A stretch of DNA of 15,969 nt, taken from Planctomycetota bacterium (GTDB taxonomy: Bacteria > Planctomycetota > Phycisphaerae > WQYP01). The notes beneath the pieces are model-generated. The model was not told where the DNA came from. It did no database searches and saw only the letters and a list, made by a program, of their open reading frames with translations. The translations under genes and the position numbers were made by a program. Positions 1-8,297 of the stretch are shown piece after piece; position 1 is the first letter of the stretch; every line of letters starts with the position of its first letter. Location: assembly GCA_021809365.1 (NCBI GenBank), contig JAKBAC010000073.1, forward strand, positions 1 to 15,969. Direction: 5' to 3'.

Positions 1-2
1 TG

Positions 3-131
3 GCATTCCGCAACCAACTGGAGATCGTCCTGGACCAATTTGTCAACGAATTTCGGTCAGACTTTTGTGATTCTTCCAACGCCATATTGTGGGAACGCCT
101 CATCAAGCTGACATCCGAAGGCCGCGACTGA
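3..131 (+). CDS. C-terminal fragment of an unknown protein (5' end outside the window)
   Basis: An open frame runs in from the left edge and ends at TGA 129-131, giving 42 residues. It starts AFRNQLEIVLDQFV and ends LIKLTSEGRD. The segment looks helical and amphipathic, with charged and hydrophobic residues alternating, which is typical of a soluble protein tail. No family can be recognised from so short a piece. The other two forward frames are closed by stops in this stretch. It converges on purN with a gap of only 36 bp and no obvious terminator between them. The call rests on frame openness and composition alone, so it is tentative. Confidence 0.5.
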   Translation, partial: AFRNQLEIVLDQFVNEFRSDFCDSSNAILWERLIKLTSEGRD

Positions 132-167
132 GGTTAAACACCACAGCGTGACGACCCGCTTCCGGTA

Positions 168-809
168 TCAGGGCGTGAATCGCACGGGGGCACCTGCCGG
201 GGCCTGCCGAAGTGTGGCGATGCATTTTTGTATCGCTTCCGGGTAAGCGATACACTCTTGTTCAAAAACGCGGGCGGCCAGAGTCGCGGCGGTGTCTCCG
301 GGCAATACCGGACAGGTGCGCTGGAGAAGTATCGGGCCGTGATCATATTGATTATCCGCATAATGGACGGTGCATCCGGAAGTGGGTTCGCCCGCATCAA
401 TTACCGCCTGATGTACGCGTGTTCCATGCATGCCCCGGCCACCAAATTTCGGCAGCAATGCCGGATGAATATTCAATACGCGATTTTCAAAGCGGGGGGG
501 GATTGTCAACAATGATAAAAAGCCGGCCATGATAACCAGATCCGCGTGGTATTCTTCAACCCGGGAAAAAACGGCATCGGAGAAAGAGGCAATATCTGGA
601 TAATTACGGCGCATGATAACGGCGGAAGGAAGATGGAGTTTTTCCGCACGAACCAGGCCATAAACATCGGGGCGGCTGGAAATAACAGACGTGATGGCCG
701 CATCCAGCTTACCCGCGGTTATCTGGTCGGCAAGATTTTGAAGCGTGGTGCCGGAACCGGAAATAAGCACCGCCAGTCGGACAGGCGAGGTTGTTTGGGT
801 GCGGGTCAT
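168..809 (-). CDS. purN: Phosphoribosylglycinamide formyltransferase (GART)
   Basis: The enzyme transfers a formyl group from 10-formyl-tetrahydrofolate to GAR, the third step of de novo purine synthesis in the cytoplasm. The 213-residue product has the usual PurN length. Visible signatures are the phosphate-binding SGSGTTLQNL near residues 17-26, the catalytic block NIHPALLP with N113 and H115, and D156 in the YDHGPI loop. These match the Asn/His/Asp catalytic triad of the family. The ATG start overlaps the stop of the upstream MFS gene (ATGA, 806-809), with AGAGGA about 10 nt upstream, so translation is probably coupled. It is the last gene of the gdhA-MFS-purN operon. Nothing is missing from the active site. 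Confidence 0.96.
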   Translation of the reverse strand: MTRTQTTSPVRLAVLISGSGTTLQNLADQITAGKLDAAITSVISSRPDVYGLVRAEKLHLPSAVIMRRNYPDIASFSDAVFSRVEEYHADLVIMAGFLSLLTIPPRFENRVLNIHPALLPKFGGRGMHGTRVHQAVIDAGEPTSGCTVHYADNQYDHGPILLQRTCPVLPGDTAATLAARVFEQECIAYPEAIQKCIATLRQAPAGAPVRFTP

Positions 810-2083
810 ACGTGTGCATTCCTCTCCATTTGCAAACTCATGGCGGCCAGTCCGCGAAGACGCCGGGCCATGAACGCCATAGCACCGCCTCCGAGGCCGA
901 GAATTAAAAATATCGCCAGCGCTTTAGGCTCCACCGCATCGGGCGGGCCGATGACGGCGGCCAATCCGGGACCCACCACAGTCCCGACGCCGATGAGGGC
1001 TTCATGAATTCCCGCGTTAGCGCCTGATCCGCTGCCAAGGTGCATCGCGTAATAGAGTGATCCGGAATAAAGCAGCGCCACGGCCAAGCCGAACAGAATC
1101 TGGGATAAAACCAGGATGACGATAGAGGGACTTAAAAGCAGAGAAACGGTTCCGACGAGCAGTGCGCCAAACGCAATCATCATCCAACTGAGCCGATAGT
1201 GCCAGCCGGTCCAAAATGTGGTCAGTAGAAATCCGGCGATGCGCGCCAGCGCCCAGATTGAGCCGATGGCGGTAGCCACGGCGTAGGATTTTATTCCCAG
1301 CAGCACGGTGATGGTGGGCATAATCGGCAGGACGGTATTGGCCGCCACATACGAGAGCATGTTGGACATCCAGGCCATGTGCAAAAGCGTATGGGATCGG
1401 GGAGAGGCGAGAATGGCTTTGGTGCGCAGCTGTTCTTGCGGCGAATCTTCAATGTGCCCCGGAGGCATTTGGGCCTGCGGAATGGAAAAAAAAGTGATGA
1501 TCAAGCAGGCTGCGGCACTTAACACCGCGGCGGTAATAAATACGCCCGGCCAAGTAAGTCCAAGAGCCATGCTGCCCACCACGCAACTGGCGACAAAACT
1601 GGTGGAAGACCAACTGATGTTGTACAGGGTGATACGCGAGGTTAAGCGCAACTTGCCGGGGCAGCGGGTTAAGGCGGATTCGATGGATGGCCACAGTGCG
1701 CCGGTCGTGAGGTTCAGCAGCAAAATGAGCAAAACCAAGGCCCACAGGCTGCGATAAAACGCCGCCGCCGCACCGAGCAGGGCAATGGGAATACAGGCCA
1801 GTGTCATAAAGGTGGCCATGCGGCGGGGGCCGATACGGTCCACCCATCGTCCGCCGAAGATGGCCGAAAGTGTGTATATGGCACCTCCGCCCGCGGCCAT
1901 GGCCAATTGCACCTGTGCGGGCTGGTGGAGTTCATAGGTGGAAAAGAAATAAGCGGCGTTGATAATCAGCGGGGACATGAATCCCGCCATGCTGTGCGCA
2001 GCGTACCAGGGAACCAGCGGTGGAATCCTGCGGGCAGACGGCGTGGGGGCCACGCCATGAAAATCTGAGTTGCTCGCGCTCAC
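806..2083 (-). CDS. Major facilitator superfamily transporter
   Basis: The 425-residue protein has about twelve hydrophobic segments and an MFS motif A, GGRWVDRIGPRRM, at residues 77-89 between TM2 and TM3. A hydrophilic central loop near residues 205-230 (QMPPGHIEDSPQEQ) separates the two six-helix halves. The C-terminal half contains a Gly-rich stretch, GSGSGANAGIHEALIG, and a basic tail. It should be an inner-membrane secondary transporter; the substrate cannot be told from sequence. The start is GTG at 2083, overlapping the gdhA stop by 4 bp (GTGA), with GGGGA about 8 nt upstream. Its place between gdhA and purN hints at nitrogen or nucleobase metabolism, but that is weak inference. A drug or sugar exporter is equally possible. 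Confidence 0.9.
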   Translation of the reverse strand: MSASNSDFHGVAPTPSARRIPPLVPWYAAHSMAGFMSPLIINAAYFFSTYELHQPAQVQLAMAAGGGAIYTLSAIFGGRWVDRIGPRRMATFMTLACIPIALLGAAAAFYRSLWALVLLILLLNLTTGALWPSIESALTRCPGKLRLTSRITLYNISWSSTSFVASCVVGSMALGLTWPGVFITAAVLSAAACLIITFFSIPQAQMPPGHIEDSPQEQLRTKAILASPRSHTLLHMAWMSNMLSYVAANTVLPIMPTITVLLGIKSYAVATAIGSIWALARIAGFLLTTFWTGWHYRLSWMMIAFGALLVGTVSLLLSPSIVILVLSQILFGLAVALLYSGSLYYAMHLGSGSGANAGIHEALIGVGTVVGPGLAAVIGPPDAVEPKALAIFLILGLGGGAMAFMARRLRGLAAMSLQMERNAHV

Positions 2084-3399
2084 GGAAAGATTCCCCGTTG
2101 TTTGTAGGCACCGGTGATGTGCTCAAGGGCCACGCAAAATGCCGCCGTGGATAAGTCGATTTCATACCGATGGGCGGCCAGCCGCACCCGCCGCGCCGCC
2201 AGTACAATGGTTTTCCGGAGTTCTCGATCCACCCGGTTGAGATCCCAATGCACGCCTGCTTTATTTTGCACCCATTCGAGGTAACTGACGGTAACGCCGC
2301 CGGCATTGCACAGAATTGCCGGCAATAGCGCGATACCGCGTTGCCGTAAAATTGCCGCTCCGTCCGGTGTCACAGGACCATTTCCGCCTTCCGCCACTAC
2401 GCGAGCCTGCAGCCAACTGGCCACTTGTGCGTCCACCATCCGCTCCAGAGCCGCGGGAATGAACACATCGACCTCGGTACGGTAGAAGGCCTCACGATCA
2501 ATAACTTCCACGCCTGATGCGCGAAAGCCGGCCACGCCGCCGGTCTTGTCGACATGCTGTCGCAATTCCGACACGGGAAGCCCATTGACGCATCGGATGG
2601 CACCGGAGTGATCCATGGCGGCGATGAGTTTTGCGCCGTGGCCCGCCATAATTTCAGCAGTGTGACTGCCGACGTTGCCGAATCCGAGAATACTTAAACG
2701 CAGTCCCTCGGCTTTCAACTGGAATTCGGGCAATAACTCCAGGAGTACATAGCAAAGCCCTTGCCCGGTGGCTTTTTCGCGTCCTTCGCTTCCGCCGCAG
2801 CCGACGGATTTTCCGGTCACAACATGCAGCAGCCCGTATTGCCGACTTTCCTGATGCGTGTTCATATAAGTGTCCATCATCCAATCCATAATCTGGGCAT
2901 TGGTACCCATATCCGGGGCGGGAATATCGAGTTCCGGGCCGATATTACCGCCGACGGCGGAGGTGAAGCGGCGGGTCATGCGCATTAATTCCGTGGACGA
3001 AAGGGTGCGCGGATTAACCTTCACGCCCCCCTTGGCTCCGCCAAACGGCAAACGGACCACGGCGCATTTCATGGTCATCCACACCGCCAACGCCTTCACA
3101 TCATCAAGGCCTACCTCCGGGTGGTATCGGATACCGCCTTTATAAGGCCCAAGAATATTGTTGTGCTGAATGCGATAGCCCTTGAAGAGGCGGTAATGAC
3201 CGTCATCCATCATCACTGGAAAATTGACCACCAGTTCATTTTTAGGTTGCGATAAAATGGCTTTGACAAAGTCTGGAGCCTGAATAACTCCGCAGGCGTC
3301 ATTGACGGATGCCACCGCCATGGCAAACAGCGAGTTGGGATCCGCAGGCTCCATGGCCTCGGCGGGCGGCAGCTTGGTGTGAAGATTCTGTATCGGCAT
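2080..3399 (-). CDS. gdhA: Glu/Leu/Phe/Val dehydrogenase, most likely glutamate dehydrogenase
   Basis: The enzyme reversibly deaminates glutamate to 2-oxoglutarate and ammonia with NAD(P). The 439-residue chain has the usual length. The N-terminal domain shows GPYKGGIRYHP (K88), K111 and the catalytic lysine K123 in LPFGGAKGG, followed by D163 in PAPDMGT. TGKSVGCGGSEGREKATG (195-212) leads into the Rossmann domain with GFGNVG at 239-244. ATG at 3399 was chosen because AGGAG lies just upstream (3-nt spacer) and the protein length fits. The frame stays open to 3657, but that extra 86-residue stretch does not resemble the family and overlaps a hairpin. An in-frame ATG at 3426 lacks a good ribosome site. 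It is the first gene of the operon. Cofactor preference cannot be settled by eye. Confidence 0.94.
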   Translation of the reverse strand: MPIQNLHTKLPPAEAMEPADPNSLFAMAVASVNDACGVIQAPDFVKAILSQPKNELVVNFPVMMDDGHYRLFKGYRIQHNNILGPYKGGIRYHPEVGLDDVKALAVWMTMKCAVVRLPFGGAKGGVKVNPRTLSSTELMRMTRRFTSAVGGNIGPELDIPAPDMGTNAQIMDWMMDTYMNTHQESRQYGLLHVVTGKSVGCGGSEGREKATGQGLCYVLLELLPEFQLKAEGLRLSILGFGNVGSHTAEIMAGHGAKLIAAMDHSGAIRCVNGLPVSELRQHVDKTGGVAGFRASGVEVIDREAFYRTEVDVFIPAALERMVDAQVASWLQARVVAEGGNGPVTPDGAAILRQRGIALLPAILCNAGGVTVSYLEWVQNKAGVHWDLNRVDRELRKTIVLAARRVRLAAHRYEIDLSTAAFCVALEHITGAYKQRGIFP

Positions 3400-3469
3400 A
3401 AACTCCTCGGGAAAATAATACCCCATTATCCCAAGCTTGGCATCATACCACGTCCAGGCCGGACGGGAA

Positions 3470-3494
3470 AAAGCGGTGCAGCGGAGGCTGCACC
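3470..3494 (-). terminator. Terminator-like hairpin in the gdhA leader
   Basis: Read on the minus strand, GGTGCAGC, the loop CTCC and GCTGCACC form a perfect 8-bp GC-rich stem, followed directly by GCTTTTTCCC. This is the shape of an intrinsic terminator, and it lies about 75 nt upstream of the gdhA start. It could end transcripts that begin further upstream, as in attenuation, or it could be a leader structure if the true promoter lies downstream of it. The T run is only five bases and ends in C, so efficiency may be modest. Confidence 0.5.
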
Positions 3495-3642
3495 ACCAGG
3501 CAGATTCGAGAGTTGAGCTTGCAGAAAGCGGGAATGTCGGCGTTCCGAGAATCCGCATCCGCCGGAATCTGCTTGGCCAGACCACGGTGACTGGCGTGTA
3601 ATCCGTCACACACTGCTTTGGAATTTCTTGTGTTGCAATCCC

Positions 3643-3671
3643 TTGGCCAAAGAACAAAAATGTGCTACGTT
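3643..3671 (+). promoter_or_regulatory. Candidate sigma-70-type promoter for eno
   Basis: TTGGCC (3643-3648) is separated by 17 nt from TACGTT (3666-3671). The -10 hexamer is preceded by TGC, giving an extended -10 form. The spacer is A-rich. Transcription would begin near 3678 and leave a leader of about 65 nt before the eno ATG. Neither hexamer matches the consensus well. Confidence 0.4.
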
Positions 3672-3694
3672 AATGGTTTACCCGTAGGTGCTGA

Positions 3695-5035
<1,341 letters not shown>

Positions 5036-5037
5036 GC

Positions 5038-5964
5038 TCAGCTTTTATGGCATTTTGAATTATTGAAGGTGGCGAAGGGCAAAATATTGCCGTCTGCGGG
5101 TGGAATCATGGCACCGGCTTGAAATCGCCGCACCAGGCGTAAGGCACCTGTGGGGTGCGGCTCCCTGCTTACACCGCTGGAATTGACGAATTCAGTCCAG
5201 ATATTCATCCAGCGGCTCGCCTGCACGGTGGAAGTGGTCACGCTTTTGGTGGCGGCATTTTGTACCGTGTTGATCATCCCCGGAGCGGGTTCGGAGAGTG
5301 TCCACCAGATTCCGCCCCCGGTCGGTTGTTGAGCCGACATACTGGAGGCCGGCTCAATGGTGTATTGCACATCAATGGTGGGCAGTTTCGTGGCGGACGT
5401 ATCTTTGCCATCCAGTGATCCCGTGGCCGCCAGAAGGCGAAAAAAAGCCTCGCCGATATGGGCGAGGGTGGTATCATCAATCGCGGTTTGAGGGATCAGT
5501 GAACAGAGCATCTGGTTAATGCCTTTACTTGAGAGTTCTGGTTGATCCGCGCTAATTCGGAATCCACCGGTGGCGGGCATTCTGGCAACACTCCTGTGCC
5601 ATTGATCGGCTTCACGAATAACCGCCAGCACGGTGTCAAAATCAAATGGTTTGGCGACGTGGCCCTGTCCGCCGGCCGCGGAACATCGCAGGATATGATC
5701 CGGGCCGCACAGACATGTAAAAAACAGAACGGGAATTCCGCAGGTGATTCGCGCTCCTTTTAGCGCGCGGCAGACATCAAAGCCCGTTTTGTCCGGCATC
5801 ATGGCATCCAATACGATTACATCGGGATGCAGATGCCGGGCCAGCTTCAGACCATCATCCCCGGTGGCGGCGTAATGATAGTCAAATCCCTCCATGGTCA
5901 GCAGTTGCCCAAGGGTTTCATTGACCTCGCGTTCATCGTCAATTACCAGCACTTGCAGCGCCAT
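5038..5964 (-). CDS. Response regulator: receiver domain plus unrecognised C-terminal half
   Basis: The first ~120 residues form a CheY-like receiver with the full active site: D9, D10, phosphoacceptor D53 in VIVLDAMMPDKTG, T83 and K105 in AKPF. The segment between T83 and K105 is unusual (CLCGPDHILRCSAAGGQ, three cysteines). Residues ~150-308 match no output domain I know. They are not a winged helix, GGDEF or AAA domain, and they contain GGGIWWTLSEP and end in FNNSKCHKS. The start at 5964 was chosen because GGAGG lies about 10 nt upstream. An ATG three codons earlier would sit only 1 nt from that site. A predicted promoter lies at 6112-6140. The partner kinase is not in the window. The C-terminal half may be effector or scaffold. 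Confidence 0.85.
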   Translation of the reverse strand: MALQVLVIDDEREVNETLGQLLTMEGFDYHYAATGDDGLKLARHLHPDVIVLDAMMPDKTGFDVCRALKGARITCGIPVLFFTCLCGPDHILRCSAAGGQGHVAKPFDFDTVLAVIREADQWHRSVARMPATGGFRISADQPELSSKGINQMLCSLIPQTAIDDTTLAHIGEAFFRLLAATGSLDGKDTSATKLPTIDVQYTIEPASSMSAQQPTGGGIWWTLSEPAPGMINTVQNAATKSVTTSTVQASRWMNIWTEFVNSSGVSREPHPTGALRLVRRFQAGAMIPPADGNILPFATFNNSKCHKS

Positions 5965-6111
5965 ACGACACATTCCTCCGGGCCACAACACAACCTCCGC
6001 CGGACCCTGGACTATACGTCCAGCCATCCATCCGCAAAACCACGCCGCCGTCGAATCGGAATCTCATGAGTTTTCCAACTCGAACGCCCGCCGTGGCTAA
6101 GGCCCTGTATT

Positions 6112-6140
6112 ATTATAATCGCCGTTCAAGGCTGTGTCTC
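6112..6140 (-). promoter_or_regulatory. Candidate sigma-70-type promoter for the receiver gene at 5038-5964
   Basis: On the minus strand GAGACA (6135-6140) precedes a perfect TATAAT (6112-6117) with a 17-nt spacer. Transcription would start near 6105 and give a leader of about 140 nt before the start codon. I see no clear structure in that leader. Confidence 0.5.
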
Positions 6141-6166
6141 TCAAATGATTATAAAATGATCCGGCT

Positions 6167-6949
6167 TTATTTGGTCTTCCGGTGCTCATGCGCGTTGATG
6201 TGATGGATGCAGTAGCAAGGTGTGCCCGCGCATTGGTTGCAATATCGAAATTCCATTTCCGGGTTGGTACGTTCGGTGATGCCGCAGAGGGTGCAGCGAT
6301 GAAAAGGCTCATCCGCCGATTGGACGGCTTTTTGCACCATCTTGCGATGGCCATAGCGTATACGATGGATGATGTCGTGGCGGAAAAATATCAGAAAATT
6401 CAACACTGCGGCCACGATGATAACCCGTTGCGACCAGTCGCCGCTCAAGAACATCCACCCATAGATTGCCCAGATCACCCAGGCGATGTATTGAACCCGC
6501 ATCGGCAGAACAAAAAAAATGTAGATGATGAAATCAGGATAGAGGAACGCAAACGCCAGAAACACGGATCCGAACAGGTATACATTGGAGGTGGCCGGGC
6601 CTGGCACCAGGAAGGCGGCGGCCACCGTAGCCATCCATCCGATCAGCAGGAACAGATTGTAATGCAGGGCACCCCAGGTGTTTTCCAGCGCACTGCCGAT
6701 GAGGAAAAAGAAATAAATATCCAAAAAGAGCCAAAGTGGATTGTAGCTGGGCGGAATCAATACGAATGAAAACAGCCGCCACCATTCGCCGGCCCACACC
6801 AGCGGCGGATACAGATAGAGCCGTTGAATAATGTGATGATGAGAAAAGTGCAGCATGAAGAACAGCACCTGGCCGAGAATAATCCATAAGGTCAGATGAG
6901 GAATGGCAAAGCGTGCAAGTTTCCTCTCCAGTTTCTGTTTGAATCCCAT
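6167..6949 (-). CDS. Rhomboid-like membrane protein, probably non-proteolytic, with C-terminal Cys-rich ribbon
   Basis: The 260-residue protein has about six membrane segments in the rhomboid arrangement. The family's WR loop is visible as GEWWRLF (54-60), followed by a TM2-TM3 stretch with GSALENTWG (85-93). At the place of the catalytic GxSG motif the sequence reads YLFGSVFLAF (124-133), without the second glycine. The last membrane helix (VAAVLNFLIFF) has no histidine, so the Ser/His dyad seems lost. After the membrane part come C219-x2-C222 and C237-x2-C240, then C245, C247 and a His-rich tail, which suggests a zinc ribbon. ATG at 6949 has GAGGA 9 nt upstream; an in-frame TTG seven codons earlier is less likely. 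The role may be binding or chaperoning membrane proteins, as in rhomboid pseudoproteases (inference). Confidence 0.75.
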   Translation of the reverse strand: MGFKQKLERKLARFAIPHLTLWIILGQVLFFMLHFSHHHIIQRLYLYPPLVWAGEWWRLFSFVLIPPSYNPLWLFLDIYFFFLIGSALENTWGALHYNLFLLIGWMATVAAAFLVPGPATSNVYLFGSVFLAFAFLYPDFIIYIFFVLPMRVQYIAWVIWAIYGWMFLSGDWSQRVIIVAAVLNFLIFFRHDIIHRIRYGHRKMVQKAVQSADEPFHRCTLCGITERTNPEMEFRYCNQCAGTPCYCIHHINAHEHRKTK

Positions 6950-6976
6950 GTTTGTGTGTCCTCTGTCCAAAAGAGG

Positions 6977-6982
6977 ATTCTA
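6977..6982 (-). promoter_or_regulatory. Possible -10 box for the rhomboid-like gene
   Basis: TAGAAT on the minus strand (5 of 6 consensus bases) lies 27 nt upstream of the start codon. No convincing -35 element is visible at the right distance; ATGCTT is the best candidate. Confidence 0.25.
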
Positions 6983-7077
6983 CGCCCATCGGCCAGGAAA
7001 AGCATCCGCATGGCACAGTGTGCGAGAAAAAGCCACTTCACGTCCACGTCGAGTACGCTTCAATGGAAAGAATCGCG

Positions 7078-7083
7078 TATAAT
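7078..7083 (+). promoter_or_regulatory. -10 box upstream of the two-TM protein gene
   Basis: A perfect TATAAT lies 35 nt upstream of the ATG at 7119, predicting a start near 7090 and a short leader carrying the GGAG ribosome site. The -35 position (around ACGCTT) is poor, so an activator or another sigma factor may be involved. Confidence 0.4.
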
Positions 7084-7118
7084 GATCCGATGTAGTCATA
7101 TTGCGCGGAGACTGGTAT

Positions 7119-7775
7119 ATGCAAATTACAGCTCAACTCGCCCCGTGGGAGCGCCGCAGGCCCCTGGTGTTGATCTCTTTATGCACCCTGTTTGCGATAT
7201 GGTTTGCATGGGATGGCTGGTATGGCTGGCCCAATCACGATGATGCGGCTGTCAAACAGATGCTCGTTTCGCATCGTGTGACCGGTGCGGATAAGGCGGT
7301 GGCCCGCCGCTGGCCCGGCTGGCGGCACGCCAACGAGGGTGAACGGCTGAAGATGGATCATCTCGTGCATGTAAATAATATCAGCGGCTGGCACTCAGTA
7401 ACGGACATTCAAAATCAAAGGTGGATTGTACTGGCTCTCATTCTGGTGGCGGTGGTGGGCTTGATGTGGTTTCTCCGTGTGAAGTCACGGCACATTGTCG
7501 CAGATGAAAAAGGGCTGCATTTGCCCGGCGGTCATTATGTTGCATTTACGGAAGTCACTCGAATCGATAATCGTCGCTGGCCCGATGCGGGATTGGTCAC
7601 CATTGAATCCGTGGATTCCAAAGGAGGCCGGCACCATGCGGTTCTTGACGGCGTGGTATATGAGAATCTTCCGCCACTGCTCAATGAAGTCATCACCCGT
7701 GCCATCGCGGCTGAAGTGATCAACCCCGGAGTGACGCCGTCATCTACTCAGGCGGCCGACACCGCTGAGACGTGA
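7119..7775 (+). CDS. Two-TM membrane protein with a cytoplasmic, possibly PH-like, C-terminal domain
   Basis: I do not recognise a named family. The 218-residue product has TM1 at about 15-35 (after ERRR), a loop of about 65 residues, TM2 at about 102-120, and a soluble C-terminal region. Positive charges before TM1 suggest the N-terminus and the C-terminal domain face the cytoplasm. Residues 124-195 (IVADEKGLHLP, VAFTEVTRIDNRRW, a Gly turn, then a helix) follow the strand pattern of bacterial PH-like domains, which is inference by eye. ATG 7119 was chosen because GGAG lies 8 nt upstream; a TTG at 7101 is in frame but has less support. The stop overlaps the start of the next gene by 4 bp (GTGA), so the two proteins are probably made together. 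Confidence 0.75.
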   Translation: MQITAQLAPWERRRPLVLISLCTLFAIWFAWDGWYGWPNHDDAAVKQMLVSHRVTGADKAVARRWPGWRHANEGERLKMDHLVHVNNISGWHSVTDIQNQRWIVLALILVAVVGLMWFLRVKSRHIVADEKGLHLPGGHYVAFTEVTRIDNRRWPDAGLVTIESVDSKGGRHHAVLDGVVYENLPPLLNEVITRAIAAEVINPGVTPSSTQAADTAET

Positions 7776-8185
7776 AATCGGGAGAGCGCATCCGGAGAGT
7801 CTTTGGAGATAATAGCGTGGCATTGGCGGCAGTGGTGACGGATTTGATTTTTTCGACCAAGATCATCGCAGAGGCTCGTGCGCGCAAGAGGACGGTAAAG
7901 GTATTGCGTTCATTCTCCGCCATGGAGAAGTACCTGCTCTCCACACCACCGGATATGTTGATTGTGGATTTGAATTGCGGCGGGATTAACGGCGTGTCCG
8001 CAATTGCGTTGGCCAAACAGACGGTACCGCCATGTAAGGTATTGGCTTATTTTTCACATGTTCAGGCGGAGTTGGCCCAGCAGGCCGGCGCGGCGGGCGC
8101 GGATCAGGTGGTGCCGCGATCCCAGTTTGTGAAGTTATTGCCTGATCTGGTAAAGAATTACGCGGATGCGGTAGTCCCGTCGTGA
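7772..8185 (+). CDS. Atypical receiver-like (CheY-fold) protein
   Basis: The 137-residue protein follows the alternating strand/helix pattern of a receiver domain. VVTDLIF stands where the acidic pair should be, with only D24. D66 in MLIVDLN sits at the phosphoacceptor place. FSHV stands at the Thr/Ser place. R116-S117 (VVPRSQF) replaces the conserved Lys-Pro. I recall similar proteins being conserved in several phyla and annotated loosely as response regulators. Phosphorylation is doubtful because the acidic pair and the lysine are degenerate. GTG at 7772 overlaps the upstream stop. A second GTG at 7817 with GGAG 8 nt upstream would remove 15 residues and begin right at the first strand, so it is a serious alternative start. 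Confidence 0.72.
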   Translation: MKSGERIRRVFGDNSVALAAVVTDLIFSTKIIAEARARKRTVKVLRSFSAMEKYLLSTPPDMLIVDLNCGGINGVSAIALAKQTVPPCKVLAYFSHVQAELAQQAGAAGADQVVPRSQFVKLLPDLVKNYADAVVPS

Positions 8186-8210
8186 CCTTCGCTGTGGGGT
8201 AAGAATTGTC

Positions 8211-8256
8211 CTAGTGCCCCGTTCCACCCGTAATTATGGTTGGAACAGGGCACTAG
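8211..8256. repeat. 46-bp palindromic repeat, copy 1 (MITE/REP-like)
   Basis: The left arm CTAGTGCCCCGTTCCACCC (8211-8229) pairs with 8238-8256 across an 8-nt AT-rich centre, with two mismatches in 19 pairs. Both ends read CTAG. It lies between the receiver-like gene and tsaD. No T tract follows it, so it does not look like an ordinary terminator. A second copy is at 15457-15512. Comparing the two implies a near-perfect 46-bp palindromic ancestor, from which this copy differs at three positions. Terminal TA dinucleotides fit insertion by an IS630/Tc1-mariner-type transposase acting in trans (inference). Confidence 0.8.
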
Positions 8257-8297
8257 CAACCGGTGACTCTTAATTTCAATAGATATGGAGATACCAG

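Noticed and set aside
546..1007. 153-residue plus-strand open frame opposite purN and the MFS gene
   Set aside because: It spans the purN/MFS junction in antisense, both real genes have strong motifs, and the product has shadow-like composition.
3400..3657. N-terminal extension of gdhA giving a 525-residue protein
   Set aside because: The extra residues do not resemble the family, the extended frame crosses a GC-rich hairpin, and AGGAG plus normal protein length support the ATG at 3399.
6182..6769. 195-residue plus-strand open frame opposite the rhomboid-like gene
   Set aside because: It is an antisense shadow: the opposite strand has clear membrane segments and a ribosome site, while this frame gives a His/Arg/Gln-rich product with no family resemblance.
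8211..8256. Palindrome read as an intrinsic terminator before tsaD
   Set aside because: There is no T tract on either strand, and a second copy occurs in another intergenic region, so a dispersed repeat explains it better.
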